In this document: piece by piece, positions 44,710 to 53,646 of the stretch
Numbering within the stretch: the first letter of the stretch is position 1
Layout: each line of letters begins with the position of its first letter
Assembly: GCF_001261735.1 (NCBI RefSeq)
Contig: NZ_CVRP01000006.1
Location: forward strand, 264,420-328,419
Origin: Dysgonomonas sp. BGC7
GTDB taxonomy: Bacteria > Bacteroidota > Bacteroidia > Bacteroidales > Dysgonomonadaceae
Length of the DNA: 64,000 bases
Reading direction: 5' to 3'
Notes under the pieces: model-generated
Seen by the model: the letters and a program-made list of their open reading frames with translations, nothing else
What the model was told of the DNA's origin: nothing
Databases searched by the model: none
Position numbers and translations under genes: made by a program

Positions 44710-45312
44710 TCAATAGTTTCTATGTTTTATTCTCATGAGATTCATTTCATTTATAATCGCGTCGGTTTTGCTTTTCAATTCGCTTGTATTCCTTTTTTTG
44801 TTGTAAAAAGAAGGATTTTCCATTATTAATATAAGCTCTATGTATTCAGTATCAGTAAGATTGTTTATTTCTTTTTCAAAATAGTATTCAGAAGCTTGAA
44901 ATACCCCTACCAAATTATATAGCATATATGTTTGAGATGCATAATAATTCAAACATTCTTTTTGACTTACTTCATTTTCTAGCCAAAATGTAAAACTGAT
45001 TAAGTGTATATTGTAAATTAAAGACATGTTATAGCCTGCTAGTCTACAAGGGCATTCAGAATCAGTATCCATTTGTTTGACTAGATAGTAAAATTGTCCT
45101 TTATTTAAAGACTGAGGATGTATTATATTGTATAGTTCATAAAATCTTTCGGGCAATCCTTGTGATGATTTTATTGTAGAAATAATTTCTTCTCTGTCTT
45201 TTACTGATATTCTCCAATAGGCTGATTTTGTAAAATAGATATAGCCAAATAATATAGCTATTGAAAAAATAGCAAAGAAGATTAGGTATTTCTTTTCAAA
45301 AGGCTTCTTCAT
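44710..45312 (-). CDS. Membrane-anchored protein of unknown function
   Basis: This 200-residue protein has one N-terminal membrane helix (about residues 9-27, YLIFFAIFSIAILFGYIYF). A mostly helical remainder follows, rich in tyrosine, asparagine and glutamate. I recognise no motif. It lies 13 bases after the alpha/beta hydrolase gene on the same strand, so it is probably the last gene of that operon. Confidence 0.65.
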   Translation of the reverse strand: MKKPFEKKYLIFFAIFSIAILFGYIYFTKSAYWRISVKDREEIISTIKSSQGLPERFYELYNIIHPQSLNKGQFYYLVKQMDTDSECPCRLAGYNMSLIYNIHLISFTFWLENEVSQKECLNYYASQTYMLYNLVGVFQASEYYFEKEINNLTDTEYIELILIMENPSFYNKKRNTSELKSKTDAIINEMNLMRIKHRNY

Positions 45313-45325
45313 GTTGTTATTTCAA

Positions 45326-45973
45326 TTATTTTAATAATATTTCAGAAATAACCTTACTTACTTCTTCATGCTTTCTCATTACCATCAGATGATCGCCTTC
45401 TTTTATAGTATAGGCATTACTCACATGCTTGTATGGAAAAATCTGATCTTTAGTACCATGAATATGATAAAGATTGTCGCATTGTTGCGATGGCAACCAC
45501 TCGGTAATTTGGCAGGTCGCCCATTTCATATAAATGGAGGAAGTATAAGATACATATTCTTCTATCTCTTCTATTGTCATATCATATATAAGTCGGGTAA
45601 ATGCGTTCGATAGAGTTTTATTTACACTATATAAAGCTTGAGGAATATGCTTCAGGATATGGCTGGCTTTGGCTATTTTAAATAAGAGAGGCCTTTCCTT
45701 TTCGGCTTTGATAGATGATATAAGAATGTTCTTTTCGGGATGAATAAATTTATTCATTTCTTGCATAATAATCCCTCCTAAGGAATATCCTACTATAACG
45801 AAAGGCTTGTTAAGATCTATCTTTTTTGATAATTGGAAAGCATATTCTTCAATGGTTTCTTCTTTCTTGGGTATAGACCATTCTATATAACTTCTTGTGC
45901 AATTTTCGGGTAGTTCTATTTTATCAAAAACTCCACAATTTACGCACATTCCCGATATGAAATAGACATTCAT
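45326..45973 (-). CDS. Alpha/beta hydrolase
   Basis: This 215-residue hydrolase has the nucleophile elbow VGYSLGG with S64, an acid in HGTKDQIFPY (D176) and a histidine in KEGDHLMVMRK (H195), so the catalytic triad is complete. There is no signal peptide, so it is probably cytoplasmic. The lid between residues 90 and 160 is short. The ATG directly abuts the stop of the upstream ferredoxin-nitroreductase gene with no gap, which suggests translational coupling. The substrate is unknown. Confidence 0.85.
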   Translation of the reverse strand: MNVYFISGMCVNCGVFDKIELPENCTRSYIEWSIPKKEETIEEYAFQLSKKIDLNKPFVIVGYSLGGIIMQEMNKFIHPEKNILISSIKAEKERPLLFKIAKASHILKHIPQALYSVNKTLSNAFTRLIYDMTIEEIEEYVSYTSSIYMKWATCQITEWLPSQQCDNLYHIHGTKDQIFPYKHVSNAYTIKEGDHLMVMRKHEEVSKVISEILLK

Positions 45974-46834
45974 TTAAAATATAGTAAGTTTCAAATCCTC
46001 TCTATCTGTATATTTAGGAAATTTGAATGCCGGCATTGACAGAGCCATTCCCGCATGTATATTTCCTTCTATATTGAGAAGCTTCGCAAGCTTTTTCTTT
46101 TTGTCTAGATCAATAGCAATACATACATATCCCGTATAGAATTGAGATACTCCAAGGCTTTCGGCCATCAACGACGCATTTTGATAGGCGAGGTTTGAAT
46201 CCTGTCGGCCAAAGTTAGCAGTACTAGGTGTATGTATAAATAAGATTGCCTTTGCTCCTCTTAGTATCGCATCTGTTCCACTCTTGTGTTTTGCTATTAC
46301 CGCATTTAGTTTCGAAGCAGCTCCTTTAGCCTCTGGTGATATAAGGCCAAGAAAAGGCTTTATCAGAGGATTTGAGATCTTTTTTACTGTAGCCTCGAAT
46401 GTATCTATTGTAATATCTGAAACTTGTTTTAGCAAATCAGGATTTGTTACAAGAGTAAAACTGACCTCTTGTCCATTGCTGGCTGTAGGAGCTAAATGTG
46501 CAGCTTCTACTATCTGACGTAAATAGCTTTCTGGAACGGGAGAAGACAAGAAAGCCCGGTTCGATCGTCTGGCTTTGCACAATTCCATCACTTGTTCGGG
46601 AGAGGGTATTATATCCCTGTTCAGGGTGTGTACTTTTTCTTGGGGAAATAGTGAATGAATAACAGAATCTGTAGGGCATACCGCCACACAATGACCACAG
46701 CCTATACAGGTCTGAACATTTCTCACGTTGATCTCTGCTTTTGCACTTTCTTGTGTCAAAATATATGCAGGACATACTTTAACGCACTTGCTGCATTTTA
46801 TACAACTCTCATTGTCAATGTCTATAGTTGTCAT
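45974..46834 (-). CDS. Ferredoxin-nitroreductase fusion protein
   Basis: This 286-residue flavoprotein joins an N-terminal 2[4Fe-4S] ferredoxin (C11, C14, C17, C21 and C43, C46, C49, C53, each followed by proline) to a nitroreductase domain that begins near residue 90 (CKARRSNRAFLSSPVPESYLRQIVEAAHLAPTASNGQ). Such fusions use electrons from the clusters to reduce FMN and then an unknown acceptor. It leads the operon with the hydrolase and the membrane-anchored protein. Confidence 0.9.
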   Translation of the reverse strand: MTTIDIDNESCIKCSKCVKVCPAYILTQESAKAEINVRNVQTCIGCGHCVAVCPTDSVIHSLFPQEKVHTLNRDIIPSPEQVMELCKARRSNRAFLSSPVPESYLRQIVEAAHLAPTASNGQEVSFTLVTNPDLLKQVSDITIDTFEATVKKISNPLIKPFLGLISPEAKGAASKLNAVIAKHKSGTDAILRGAKAILFIHTPSTANFGRQDSNLAYQNASLMAESLGVSQFYTGYVCIAIDLDKKKKLAKLLNIEGNIHAGMALSMPAFKFPKYTDREDLKLTIF

Positions 46835-46908
46835 TTCCTATTGCTTTCTTTATGTTGATCTTATACTTCTTCAAAAGTAATAAAAATAATTAACTGTGGT
46901 ACTATCTG

Positions 46909-46935
46909 GTAGGGGCAGTGGTTTGTCTCTGCACG
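46909..46935. repeat. REP-like short repeat, copy A
   Basis: GTAGGGGCAGTGGTTTGTCT and the following seven bases resemble a second copy at 47897-47923 over most positions. Short inverted GCAG / CTGC arms lie inside. Both copies flank the orphan HTH gene at 47097-47660. Confidence 0.45.
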
Positions 46936-47096
46936 TTTGTTGTATTTTCTGGCAGCCACTAAGGACTGTCTCGACCCTATTAAGCACCTCTTTGTTTCCC
47001 CAGAGGGGAGAAGCCGCTGACGCAAGAAATTTATTCTACCAATGCTGGCTGTTGACTACTAACTGATTGGCTTTTTAACTAAAACCTGACAAACTT

Positions 47097-47660
47097 CTAC
47101 ATTTTCACCACAATATAATCACCATCATTCTTATCTCTGTCAGCATTCGGCATGGACTGTTCTCTATTTAGCTCCTTTCTGAAATCAGTTATCATTTTCA
47201 CCGCCTCGTCTTGGCTCACTTCCTTTGGGAACTTCAAAACGATGGGGTTTTCATGAATATTGGCTTTAGACTCCTCTATCTTTTCTTCTTGTTTCTTGTG
47301 ACAGCGCTCCAGAGCTAATTTTATAATAGCCGCTTTAGCTGCTACCTTTTTTCTGGTTACTGTTTTCGACTTCACCGTTTCACCGCCATAACCGTTGTCT
47401 TGATAAACAATCTTTTCTGTTGTTACAACATAGCCTTCTAACTGTTCTCGTAATGAACGGCGTGCAAGTATTGCAAGGCTGTCGTCACGGCGGTCTTCGG
47501 CATCTTTCAATGCCTGACAAAATTCGGGCTTCGAGTTTTTCCATTCATAAAACGAGTTGCGGCTGATCCGCAGTGCATCACAAATTTCACTGATAGTATA
47601 AGTGTCTTCCTCTATCAGCCTTACTATCTTTTCTACTAAACGCTCACTATATTTTGCCAT
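47097..47660 (-). CDS. Orphan phage-terminase-small-subunit-like HTH protein
   Basis: This 187-residue protein has an N-terminal helix-turn-helix (EEDTYTISEICDALRISRNSFYEWKNSKPEF, about 17-47), a central helical block (AILARRSLREQLEGY) and a charged tail. The layout resembles the DNA-recognition small subunit of some phage terminases or the phBC6A51-type HTH proteins. No large terminase, portal or other phage gene is nearby, so it is an orphan that could be a relic or a domesticated regulator. REP-like repeats flank it on both sides. Confidence 0.65.
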   Translation of the reverse strand: MAKYSERLVEKIVRLIEEDTYTISEICDALRISRNSFYEWKNSKPEFCQALKDAEDRRDDSLAILARRSLREQLEGYVVTTEKIVYQDNGYGGETVKSKTVTRKKVAAKAAIIKLALERCHKKQEEKIEESKANIHENPIVLKFPKEVSQDEAVKMITDFRKELNREQSMPNADRDKNDGDYIVVKM

Positions 47661-47896
47661 AATCTGATAATTTTAAGGGTTTTTCTTGTACAGATAAAGA
47701 TTCTCAGACTCCTTCACTTCTTATTTATTTACCTGTAGGTGCATAAAATTTACGTGTGTAATTAGTGTGGGCTAATCATGATTCACTCCTACAGATGCGT
47801 CAATAAATTTTATTGATCTTATATTTTCTCTAAAAAATGCTACTGAAAATTCTATGAAAGAAGATAGCTATGATTTGTAAAAATAAACTTATATCT

Positions 47897-47923
47897 GTAG
47901 GGGATGGGCTTATCTCTGCCTGC
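47897..47923. repeat. REP-like short repeat, copy B
   Basis: GTAGGGGATGGGCTTATCTC and the following seven bases align with copy A at 46909-46935, including the GTAGGGG start and the TCTCTGC core. Confidence 0.45.
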
Positions 47924-48059
47924 TTGATGTGGGTTATAGTGTTTTTCTGCTGATTTGAATGTGAAAAGCCCTATAGAAAATGAAACCGATCGATGCCCGA
48001 TAAAGAGTTACATCCTATTTTTGCTTATATATAGATCAGGGTTATTTTAGATAAATAAC

Positions 48060-48067
48060 TATCTTTG
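48060..48067 (+). promoter_or_regulatory. -7 element of the CydDC-like operon promoter
   Basis: TATCTTTG matches TAnnTTTG exactly and lies 84 bases before the first ABC gene. No convincing -33 element is seen. Confidence 0.55.
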
Positions 48068-48151
48068 TTAGTAGTGAAACAATAACTACTCAGTTCTGTC
48101 AATATAACACTAATTTGTATAGGACGAGATATTAAAAACTACTAACAGGTA

Positions 48152-49798
48152 ATGAGTTCAAATCAGGAAAATGCTTCCCGATGGTTGGGTAAAAAAATTG
48201 CTGAAGCAAAAGGCGCATATGCTTTGGCTTCGTCATTTACTATTCTCAGTGCAGGGTGTTTTATTATCTTTTGTTGGTATTTGTCCGATTTTGCTGCTTT
48301 GTGGCTCGATCATGGTCAGATCCTTCCCAATACACTCCTCTATGCGCTCATATTTCTTACAGGCAGATATATCTTTGCCCATTTCGCTTCACTATTCAAT
48401 TACAAAGCCGGAAATAGTATTGTTGCAAAAATCAAGAAGAAACTCTATCCTGTATTGCTCAACAATAGCCGGCAAGACTCGGTGTCGAGTACTCTACTTG
48501 TTACCCGGATTTGTGATGATCTAAAACCCTTTTATGCTTTTTTTATTCCTTATGCAATAGCCTCAGTCTTGGTTAGCGGGATGATACTCATAGTTAGTTT
48601 CTGGATGGAAAAATGGGTTGGTTTGGTATTGCTGGGGTCGTTTCTGGTTATTCCTCTGCAAATGATAATTATTGGTATAGGAGCAGAAGCCTTGCACAAA
48701 AAGCACATTAATCTGTTTCTCAAATATTCGGCTGTCTTTTACAATCGTCTTCAAACAGTTGCCGAAATAGTTAATTTAGATAACTTTAAGCCTCAGTATA
48801 AATTTTTATCGGATAAAAGTCAGGAACTAAATAAAGCTACTACAAGCGTAATGAGGGTTGCTATCCTATCCTCTGCCGTATTAGAGCTTTTTGTCACACT
48901 CAGCATTGCTATGATTGCCATTTATCTGGGAATGAGCCTTCTTGGTATTATGGTAGGCCCTAATTACGGAAAAGGTTACGACTTTCGTATAGCTTTGTTC
49001 CTGCTCACACTTTCTCCTTATTTTTACTTCTATCTGCGAAAATTTGTAAGTGCTTATCATGATCGCAACAAGGCATTGGCTTCTGCAAAACTGATTTTAC
49101 CTATACTCAACGAAGGTATTGCCGATACTGCTACCGATGTGAGTGAAGGTCTTAATGCTTTCGAAATAAATGAATTGAATTTCTCCTATCCTGATTCTCC
49201 GGTAAAAGTATTGCATGACATCAGTCTGAGATTACCCACTAAAGGATTGGTTTTGGTTAAAGGTATTTCAGGTTCCGGAAAATCTACTCTCTTGAAAATA
49301 TGTACAGGTAGTTTGTCTGCACTGGAAGGTACTGTTTCTATAAACGGAAAAAACAATACTTGGTCGCAGACATGGTTGAGAACCAACTCTTCGTATATGA
49401 ATCAATTCCCTTTCATATTTGATGGTACATTGCGATACAACGTTTTTCTTGAGAAAGAAAAAGAGTGCGTTGGACAATATCCTGTGTTTTTGGATAAAAT
49501 ACTAGCTAAAAAAGAAGACGGCTGGCAATCAGTATTAAGCCATAATGGTAAGCAGCTTTCGGGTGGCGAAAAACAATTAGTTACACTTGCCCGGATGATG
49601 CTACACCCAAGGGCGATAGCGATATTGGATGAGCCCACTGCCAATCTGGATATGGATACAGTAGAAGTCATTCTTCCGCAAATTGTGAAAATGGCAGAAG
49701 ACAGATTGGTCATTGTAGCTTCTCACGAGAAGATGTTCGAATCTATAGCCAATACTATTCTTAATTTAAATTGGGGGGAGCAGATGGATTATGAATAA
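48152..49798 (+). CDS. cydD: CydD-like ABC exporter subunit
   Basis: This 548-residue half-transporter has an N-terminal membrane domain (six helices to about residue 320) and an ATP-binding domain. Motifs are Walker A GISGSGKST (371-379), signature QLSGGEKQ (L469-S-G-G) and Walker B AILDEP (D493, E494). In CydDC the heterodimer exports cysteine and glutathione and is needed for cytochrome bd assembly. It overlaps the partner gene by eight bases. Assignment as CydD rests on pairing with a CydC-like partner; no cydAB genes are in the window. Confidence 0.75.
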   Translation: MSSNQENASRWLGKKIAEAKGAYALASSFTILSAGCFIIFCWYLSDFAALWLDHGQILPNTLLYALIFLTGRYIFAHFASLFNYKAGNSIVAKIKKKLYPVLLNNSRQDSVSSTLLVTRICDDLKPFYAFFIPYAIASVLVSGMILIVSFWMEKWVGLVLLGSFLVIPLQMIIIGIGAEALHKKHINLFLKYSAVFYNRLQTVAEIVNLDNFKPQYKFLSDKSQELNKATTSVMRVAILSSAVLELFVTLSIAMIAIYLGMSLLGIMVGPNYGKGYDFRIALFLLTLSPYFYFYLRKFVSAYHDRNKALASAKLILPILNEGIADTATDVSEGLNAFEINELNFSYPDSPVKVLHDISLRLPTKGLVLVKGISGSGKSTLLKICTGSLSALEGTVSINGKNNTWSQTWLRTNSSYMNQFPFIFDGTLRYNVFLEKEKECVGQYPVFLDKILAKKEDGWQSVLSHNGKQLSGGEKQLVTLARMMLHPRAIAILDEPTANLDMDTVEVILPQIVKMAEDRLVIVASHEKMFESIANTILNLNWGEQMDYE

Positions 49799-51389
49799 GT
49801 TTATAATAAAATACGTATTACAGCCTTTGTCGGGCAGATGGTTACGAGGCATGTTTCTGTTGCTGATTTGGACGGTGGCATTTATAGCCCTCCCTGCTAT
49901 TTCGGGTTGGTTTCTGGCTATTTGCAGTGTGGTATTCATTACTGCAAATACTGCATTCTCGTATTTGGTTCCGTCTGCTATTATCCGATTGATGGCACTC
50001 TTACGTACAGCAACCAGATATTTCGAGCGGCTAGATAATCATAAGACTACACTCGATGCACAGCAGAGCTTGCAGTTGAAGATATTTCAGTCGGTAGCCA
50101 ATTTCCCTTATTTCCGAAAACAAGTAAATAATAACTCCGCTCTATTAGAGAATAGTACCTATGGCGTCGATCAGATACTGAACCATATTCTATTATGGCT
50201 CTTGCCTCTCACTGCGTTGGTAATTTCACTTAGTATCTATTTTTTCTTCCTTACTGTATTTTCACAAGCCATTGCCATAGAATTTCTGATTTCGTCAGCT
50301 ATTCTTCTGTTTATTGTTCCCCAGATAATTTTCCGTAAAAATAGGACGCTATACGAAAAACTGAAAGCATGCCGTGAAGAAAACAATCAGGCTCTTATCC
50401 AAAGTTTCAGAGGACGGATAGAGATTTCGAAATACAATTTGGAAGAGAAAGCCATAGCGCAATCGGAACAGAGATTGCTAGAAATAGAGGAGTTGGAAAA
50501 GAAATTACAGATCAATTCTTTCTGGCTACAGTTTATAGCCGGACTAGGATTTAGTTATATTGCAGCATTTCTTCTCTGGGCATCGAGTGGTAATAACATT
50601 AGTGCCCCTGTTGCGATCGGAATCTTCTTCGGAATTATGGCACAGGCCGAACTGGCAGAAATGCTCTTTTCGGGCAAATCGGAGAAAAGTTCGGTAGCAC
50701 ATCAGATAAGAGATGTTGACGCCATTATCAAGGAAGGAGAACAGCCTCACGAAATAGTAGAAGTTTCCGCAGACTTAGTAAGCTTGAAAATAAAGAATGT
50801 AAGTGCCAATATTCCTCAAACAACAGTGCATACAAGTGAGATCTCGCTAGAGATAGGGAAAGGAGAATGGGTAGCACTTTTCGGCGAGACGGGAAAGGGC
50901 AAAACCACCTTGTTGAATTCTCTTTTCTATCCCGAATATCGGACTGGAGGTTCTTTGATATGGAATGACTGTACAGAGCTGCTTCATTTACCCGTGCCTG
51001 AGTCTATTTACGTTACACAGAAGGCATATCTACTTACAGGAACATTGCGTGAAAACTTCGAGGGTTACTCGGATGAAGCTATTGAACAGGTTTTGGAAAC
51101 AGTCGATCTAACAAGTTGGCGATTGGCGCTCCCCGATGGCTTGAATAGCTGGCTCGGCGAAAATGGAGAGACTTTGAGCGGTGGACAGCGCAAAAAGTTA
51201 TTGCTGGCACAGGCACTTCTTAAGAATCCGCAACTATTGGTCGTAGACGAACCTACGGCCGGTATCAGTACCGAAAATGCGATAGCTATTTTTCGAAATA
51301 TAAAGAGTAAATATCCCGATATAGCCATTCTTATGGCCACTCACCTGAAAGATTTTGAAGCGGTAGTGGATAAGATAATAAGAATCTAA
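49791..51389 (+). CDS. cydC: CydC-like ABC exporter subunit
   Basis: This 532-residue half-transporter carries the family mark LRTATRYFERLDNHKTTLDA near residue 67, which matches the CydC RY-ERL-H block. Walker A is GETGKGKTT (365-373), the signature is TLSGGQRKK (462-) and Walker B is VVDEP (D486). It is translationally coupled to the upstream subunit by an eight-base overlap, so the two form a heterodimer. Thiol export is inferred from the family. Other exporters of this class cannot be excluded. Confidence 0.77.
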   Translation: MNKFIIKYVLQPLSGRWLRGMFLLLIWTVAFIALPAISGWFLAICSVVFITANTAFSYLVPSAIIRLMALLRTATRYFERLDNHKTTLDAQQSLQLKIFQSVANFPYFRKQVNNNSALLENSTYGVDQILNHILLWLLPLTALVISLSIYFFFLTVFSQAIAIEFLISSAILLFIVPQIIFRKNRTLYEKLKACREENNQALIQSFRGRIEISKYNLEEKAIAQSEQRLLEIEELEKKLQINSFWLQFIAGLGFSYIAAFLLWASSGNNISAPVAIGIFFGIMAQAELAEMLFSGKSEKSSVAHQIRDVDAIIKEGEQPHEIVEVSADLVSLKIKNVSANIPQTTVHTSEISLEIGKGEWVALFGETGKGKTTLLNSLFYPEYRTGGSLIWNDCTELLHLPVPESIYVTQKAYLLTGTLRENFEGYSDEAIEQVLETVDLTSWRLALPDGLNSWLGENGETLSGGQRKKLLLAQALLKNPQLLVVDEPTAGISTENAIAIFRNIKSKYPDIAILMATHLKDFEAVVDKIIRI

Positions 51390-51460
51390 GTTTTAACTAT
51401 CGAATAAGCGAGACTCATTCATATTTTATTTTTGTATATATTGAGCTCTGATTAATTAGT

Positions 51461-52210
51461 ATGTCTCAGAATTTTATTGTCAAACAATCGAAAATGTGGA
51501 ATCCCTGGCATGGCTGTCACAAGTTGAGCGAAGGTTGTAGGCATTGTTATGTGTATAGGGGCGATGCCAGAAGAGGTATTGATAGTTCTATTGTTGATAA
51601 AACGAAGAACTTTGATCTACCTATACAAAAGAAACGCAACGGAGACTATAAGATTGTAGCGGGAACGATGGTATACACTTGCTTTACTTCCGATTTTTTA
51701 CTCAAAGATGCTGACGAATGGCGTGCAGAAGTATGGGATATGATACGTATGCGGAGCGATTTGCACTTTTTGATGATAACCAAACGAATAGATAGGTTAC
51801 ATAAAGTCATACCTCAAGATTGGGGAGAAGGGTACGAAAATGTGACTATTTGTTGCACTGTCGAGAATCAGGACAGGGCAGACTATCGTTTGCCTATCTA
51901 TAAGGCTGCCCCTGTCAAACATAAAATAATCATCTGTGAACCCTTATTAGAAAAAATAGATTTGCAGCAATACGAGATTGGTTTGTGGGCAGAGCAGATA
52001 GTTGCAGGAGGAGAGTCGGGAAGGGATGCACGTATTTGTAATTTCGACTGGGTTATGGAATTGCAGCGTCTGGCTGTAGAGCAAAATATTTCCTTTTGGT
52101 TTAAACAGACAGGAGCTAAGTTTATAAAAGGCGAGAAGGTCTATGATATAAATCGTCGATTGCAGCATTCGCAGGCAAGAAAGGCAGGGATAAACTTTGT
52201 GGCTAAGTGA
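51461..52210 (+). CDS. DUF5131 (phage Gp37/Gp68-like) protein
   Basis: This 249-residue protein has the N-terminal block KMWNPWHGCHKLSEGCRHCY with three cysteines placed like a radical SAM variant (C-x7-C-x2-C). Later blocks are VYTCFTSDFLL, FLMITKRIDR and WAEQIVAGGESGRDAR. These match the DUF5131 family found in phages and many bacterial genomes, whose function is unknown. It stands alone between the ABC operon and a thioesterase, with its own 71-base leader, and may be of phage origin. Confidence 0.85.
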   Translation: MSQNFIVKQSKMWNPWHGCHKLSEGCRHCYVYRGDARRGIDSSIVDKTKNFDLPIQKKRNGDYKIVAGTMVYTCFTSDFLLKDADEWRAEVWDMIRMRSDLHFLMITKRIDRLHKVIPQDWGEGYENVTICCTVENQDRADYRLPIYKAAPVKHKIIICEPLLEKIDLQQYEIGLWAEQIVAGGESGRDARICNFDWVMELQRLAVEQNISFWFKQTGAKFIKGEKVYDINRRLQHSQARKAGINFVAK

Positions 52211-52322
52211 TAATAGGCAGTGTGGTAGAAACGATTTGAATAAATATGTTTTTCTCAGGGAAAATCTCTTATTGTCCTTTTCTGTTATTATATAGGAATA
52301 TTGTAATTTTGCAAAAAAAACA

Positions 52323-52754
52323 ATGAGCGAAATCTTGTTTAAACATATTATTCCTCTTCAATTGAGAGCAAATGATGTCGATAGATTCGGGCATCTCAAC
52401 AATGCTGTCTATTTTACTTTTTACGATTTGGGAAAAACCACTTATATCGAGAATGTATGCCCTGATGTTGATTGGGAAAAGGAAGCTATTGTTGTTGTTG
52501 ATATTCATGTAAATTTTAAATCTCAAATCTTCGGGACAGACCGGGTGGCTGTTCAAACTACTGTAACCTCTATTGGGACAAAAAGCTTTGAATTGGTTCA
52601 GAGAGTAGTCGATTCCGATTCCGGAGAAGAGAAATGTGTTTGTCGCTCGGTAATGGTTACGTACGACCTGATTCAACATAAATCTAAGCCCATATCTGAC
52701 GATTGGGTAAATGCTATTTGCCTCTTCGAGGGAAAAGATCTGAGAAAGAAATAG
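52323..52754 (+). CDS. Acyl-CoA thioesterase, hotdog fold (YbgC/FadM-like)
   Basis: This 143-residue cytoplasmic hotdog-fold protein has LRANDVDRFGHLNNAVYFTFYD with the catalytic aspartate and the GHLNN helix start. The length and motif fit the 4HBT thioesterase family, which hydrolyses acyl-CoA. No operon partner is evident. It converges on the carbonic anhydrase gene over a possible terminator. Confidence 0.88.
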   Translation: MSEILFKHIIPLQLRANDVDRFGHLNNAVYFTFYDLGKTTYIENVCPDVDWEKEAIVVVDIHVNFKSQIFGTDRVAVQTTVTSIGTKSFELVQRVVDSDSGEEKCVCRSVMVTYDLIQHKSKPISDDWVNAICLFEGKDLRKK

Positions 52755-52766
52755 ATTATTCTCTCT

Positions 52767-52798
52767 AGCTAAACTGTTATACTTTCAGTAAGCTTTTT
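52767..52798 (+). terminator. Possible terminator after the thioesterase
   Basis: An imperfect stem pairs AGCT and ACTG with CAGT and AGCT and is followed by TTTT, 13 bases after the stop. The internal mismatches make it weak. Confidence 0.45.
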
Positions 52799-52812
52799 AA
52801 AATGGGGGAAAG

Positions 52813-53466
52813 CTATTTCGAATTGCCGGTAATGTCATAAATGTCTTTAATCTTATCGAGCTCTCCTTCCAAATCAAAGTTAAGATCGTGAAGCCTGGCA
52901 TCTTTAATATCAAATATCCATCCGGCAACCTTTGGATATCCTTTTTTATAGTAAGATTTCTGTACTTCTCCCATTTTTATTACGTTTCGGCACTGTTCGT
53001 AAGTGTTAAGTTCGACAAGGCGCCGATGTCTGGCGTCCGTATCAGAGATAGCATTTAATTCTTTCCTGTGGAGATGGTAAACGTCTCTAATACTTCGTAG
53101 CCAAGGATTGAGTATGCCATAGTCTGACTTCTTCATAGCTGCTTGTATGCCTCCGCACCCATAGTGACCGCAAACGATAATATATTTGACCTTTAGATAT
53201 TCTACACCATAATTGATAACTGACAGAGCACTCAGGTCGGTAGCTATAACCATATTTGCTATGTTACGATGAATAAAGACTTCTCCCGGCTTCAGACCCA
53301 TAACCTGATTGGGGTGTACCCTGCTGTCTGAACAGCCGATATAAAGAAAATCAGGGTGCTGATCTGCTGCTAATAATTTAAATAGTCCGGGGTTATCTAC
53401 TTTATTTTTTTCTATCCAGCTATTGTTTGACTCAAATATTTTATCATATTTTTCCTGATCGGTCAT
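52813..53466 (-). CDS. Beta-class carbonic anhydrase
   Basis: This 217-residue zinc enzyme interconverts carbon dioxide and bicarbonate. The zinc ligands are C45, H101 and C104, seen in YIGCSDSRVHP and CGHYGCGGIQAA, and the aspartate-arginine pair D47/R49 that gates the site is present. The length fits the plant-type beta class. Bicarbonate supply for carboxylases such as the acyl-CoA carboxylase in this window is a plausible use. It appears monocistronic. Confidence 0.94.
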   Translation of the reverse strand: MTDQEKYDKIFESNNSWIEKNKVDNPGLFKLLAADQHPDFLYIGCSDSRVHPNQVMGLKPGEVFIHRNIANMVIATDLSALSVINYGVEYLKVKYIIVCGHYGCGGIQAAMKKSDYGILNPWLRSIRDVYHLHRKELNAISDTDARHRRLVELNTYEQCRNVIKMGEVQKSYYKKGYPKVAGWIFDIKDARLHDLNFDLEGELDKIKDIYDITGNSK

Positions 53467-53589
53467 CTTGCTTAGTTTATTATTTCGGGCTAAAGATAAT
53501 ATTTGTTGACTTAACAGTTGTTTTTTTTTCTTCCTTTTTGTCTATCCTAACAGTGCTGATTATGCACGTTAAATAAGTAAAGATAAGTT

Positions 53590-53604
53590 TGCAACTAGGT
53601 TGCA
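53590..53604. promoter_or_regulatory. Fur/Zur-like dyad operator of the P-type ATPase gene
   Basis: TGCAAC-TAG-GTTGCA is a perfect six-base inverted repeat with a three-base spacer. It lies 13 bases upstream of the -7 element, where a repressor would block the promoter. Fur-family zinc regulators bind dyads of this general look. The regulator itself is not in the window. Confidence 0.6.
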
Positions 53605-53616
53605 CTCTTTTCTGCC

Positions 53617-53624
53617 TACTTTTG
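53617..53624 (+). promoter_or_regulatory. -7 element of the P-type ATPase promoter
   Basis: TACTTTTG matches TAnnTTTG exactly, 22 bases before the ATG. Confidence 0.65.
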
Positions 53625-53646
53625 TTACATACAAATAAATAGGATT

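Larger units (their letters stand above)
47661..48151. other. Intergenic region with REP-like repeats and a promoter
   Basis: No gene is seen in these 491 bases. They hold an inverted repeat CTGTAGG / CCTACAG spanning 47733-47794, with ATAAAATTTA and TAAATTTTAT placed so that the two pairings are not nested. The REP-like copy B is at 47897-47923. A promoter element TATCTTTG for the ABC operon is at 48060-48067. Confidence 0.5.

Noticed and set aside
46940..47040. Sequence between the nitroreductase and the orphan HTH gene considered as an insertion-sequence remnant
   Set aside because: No inverted terminal repeats, target duplication or transposase fragment can be recognised.
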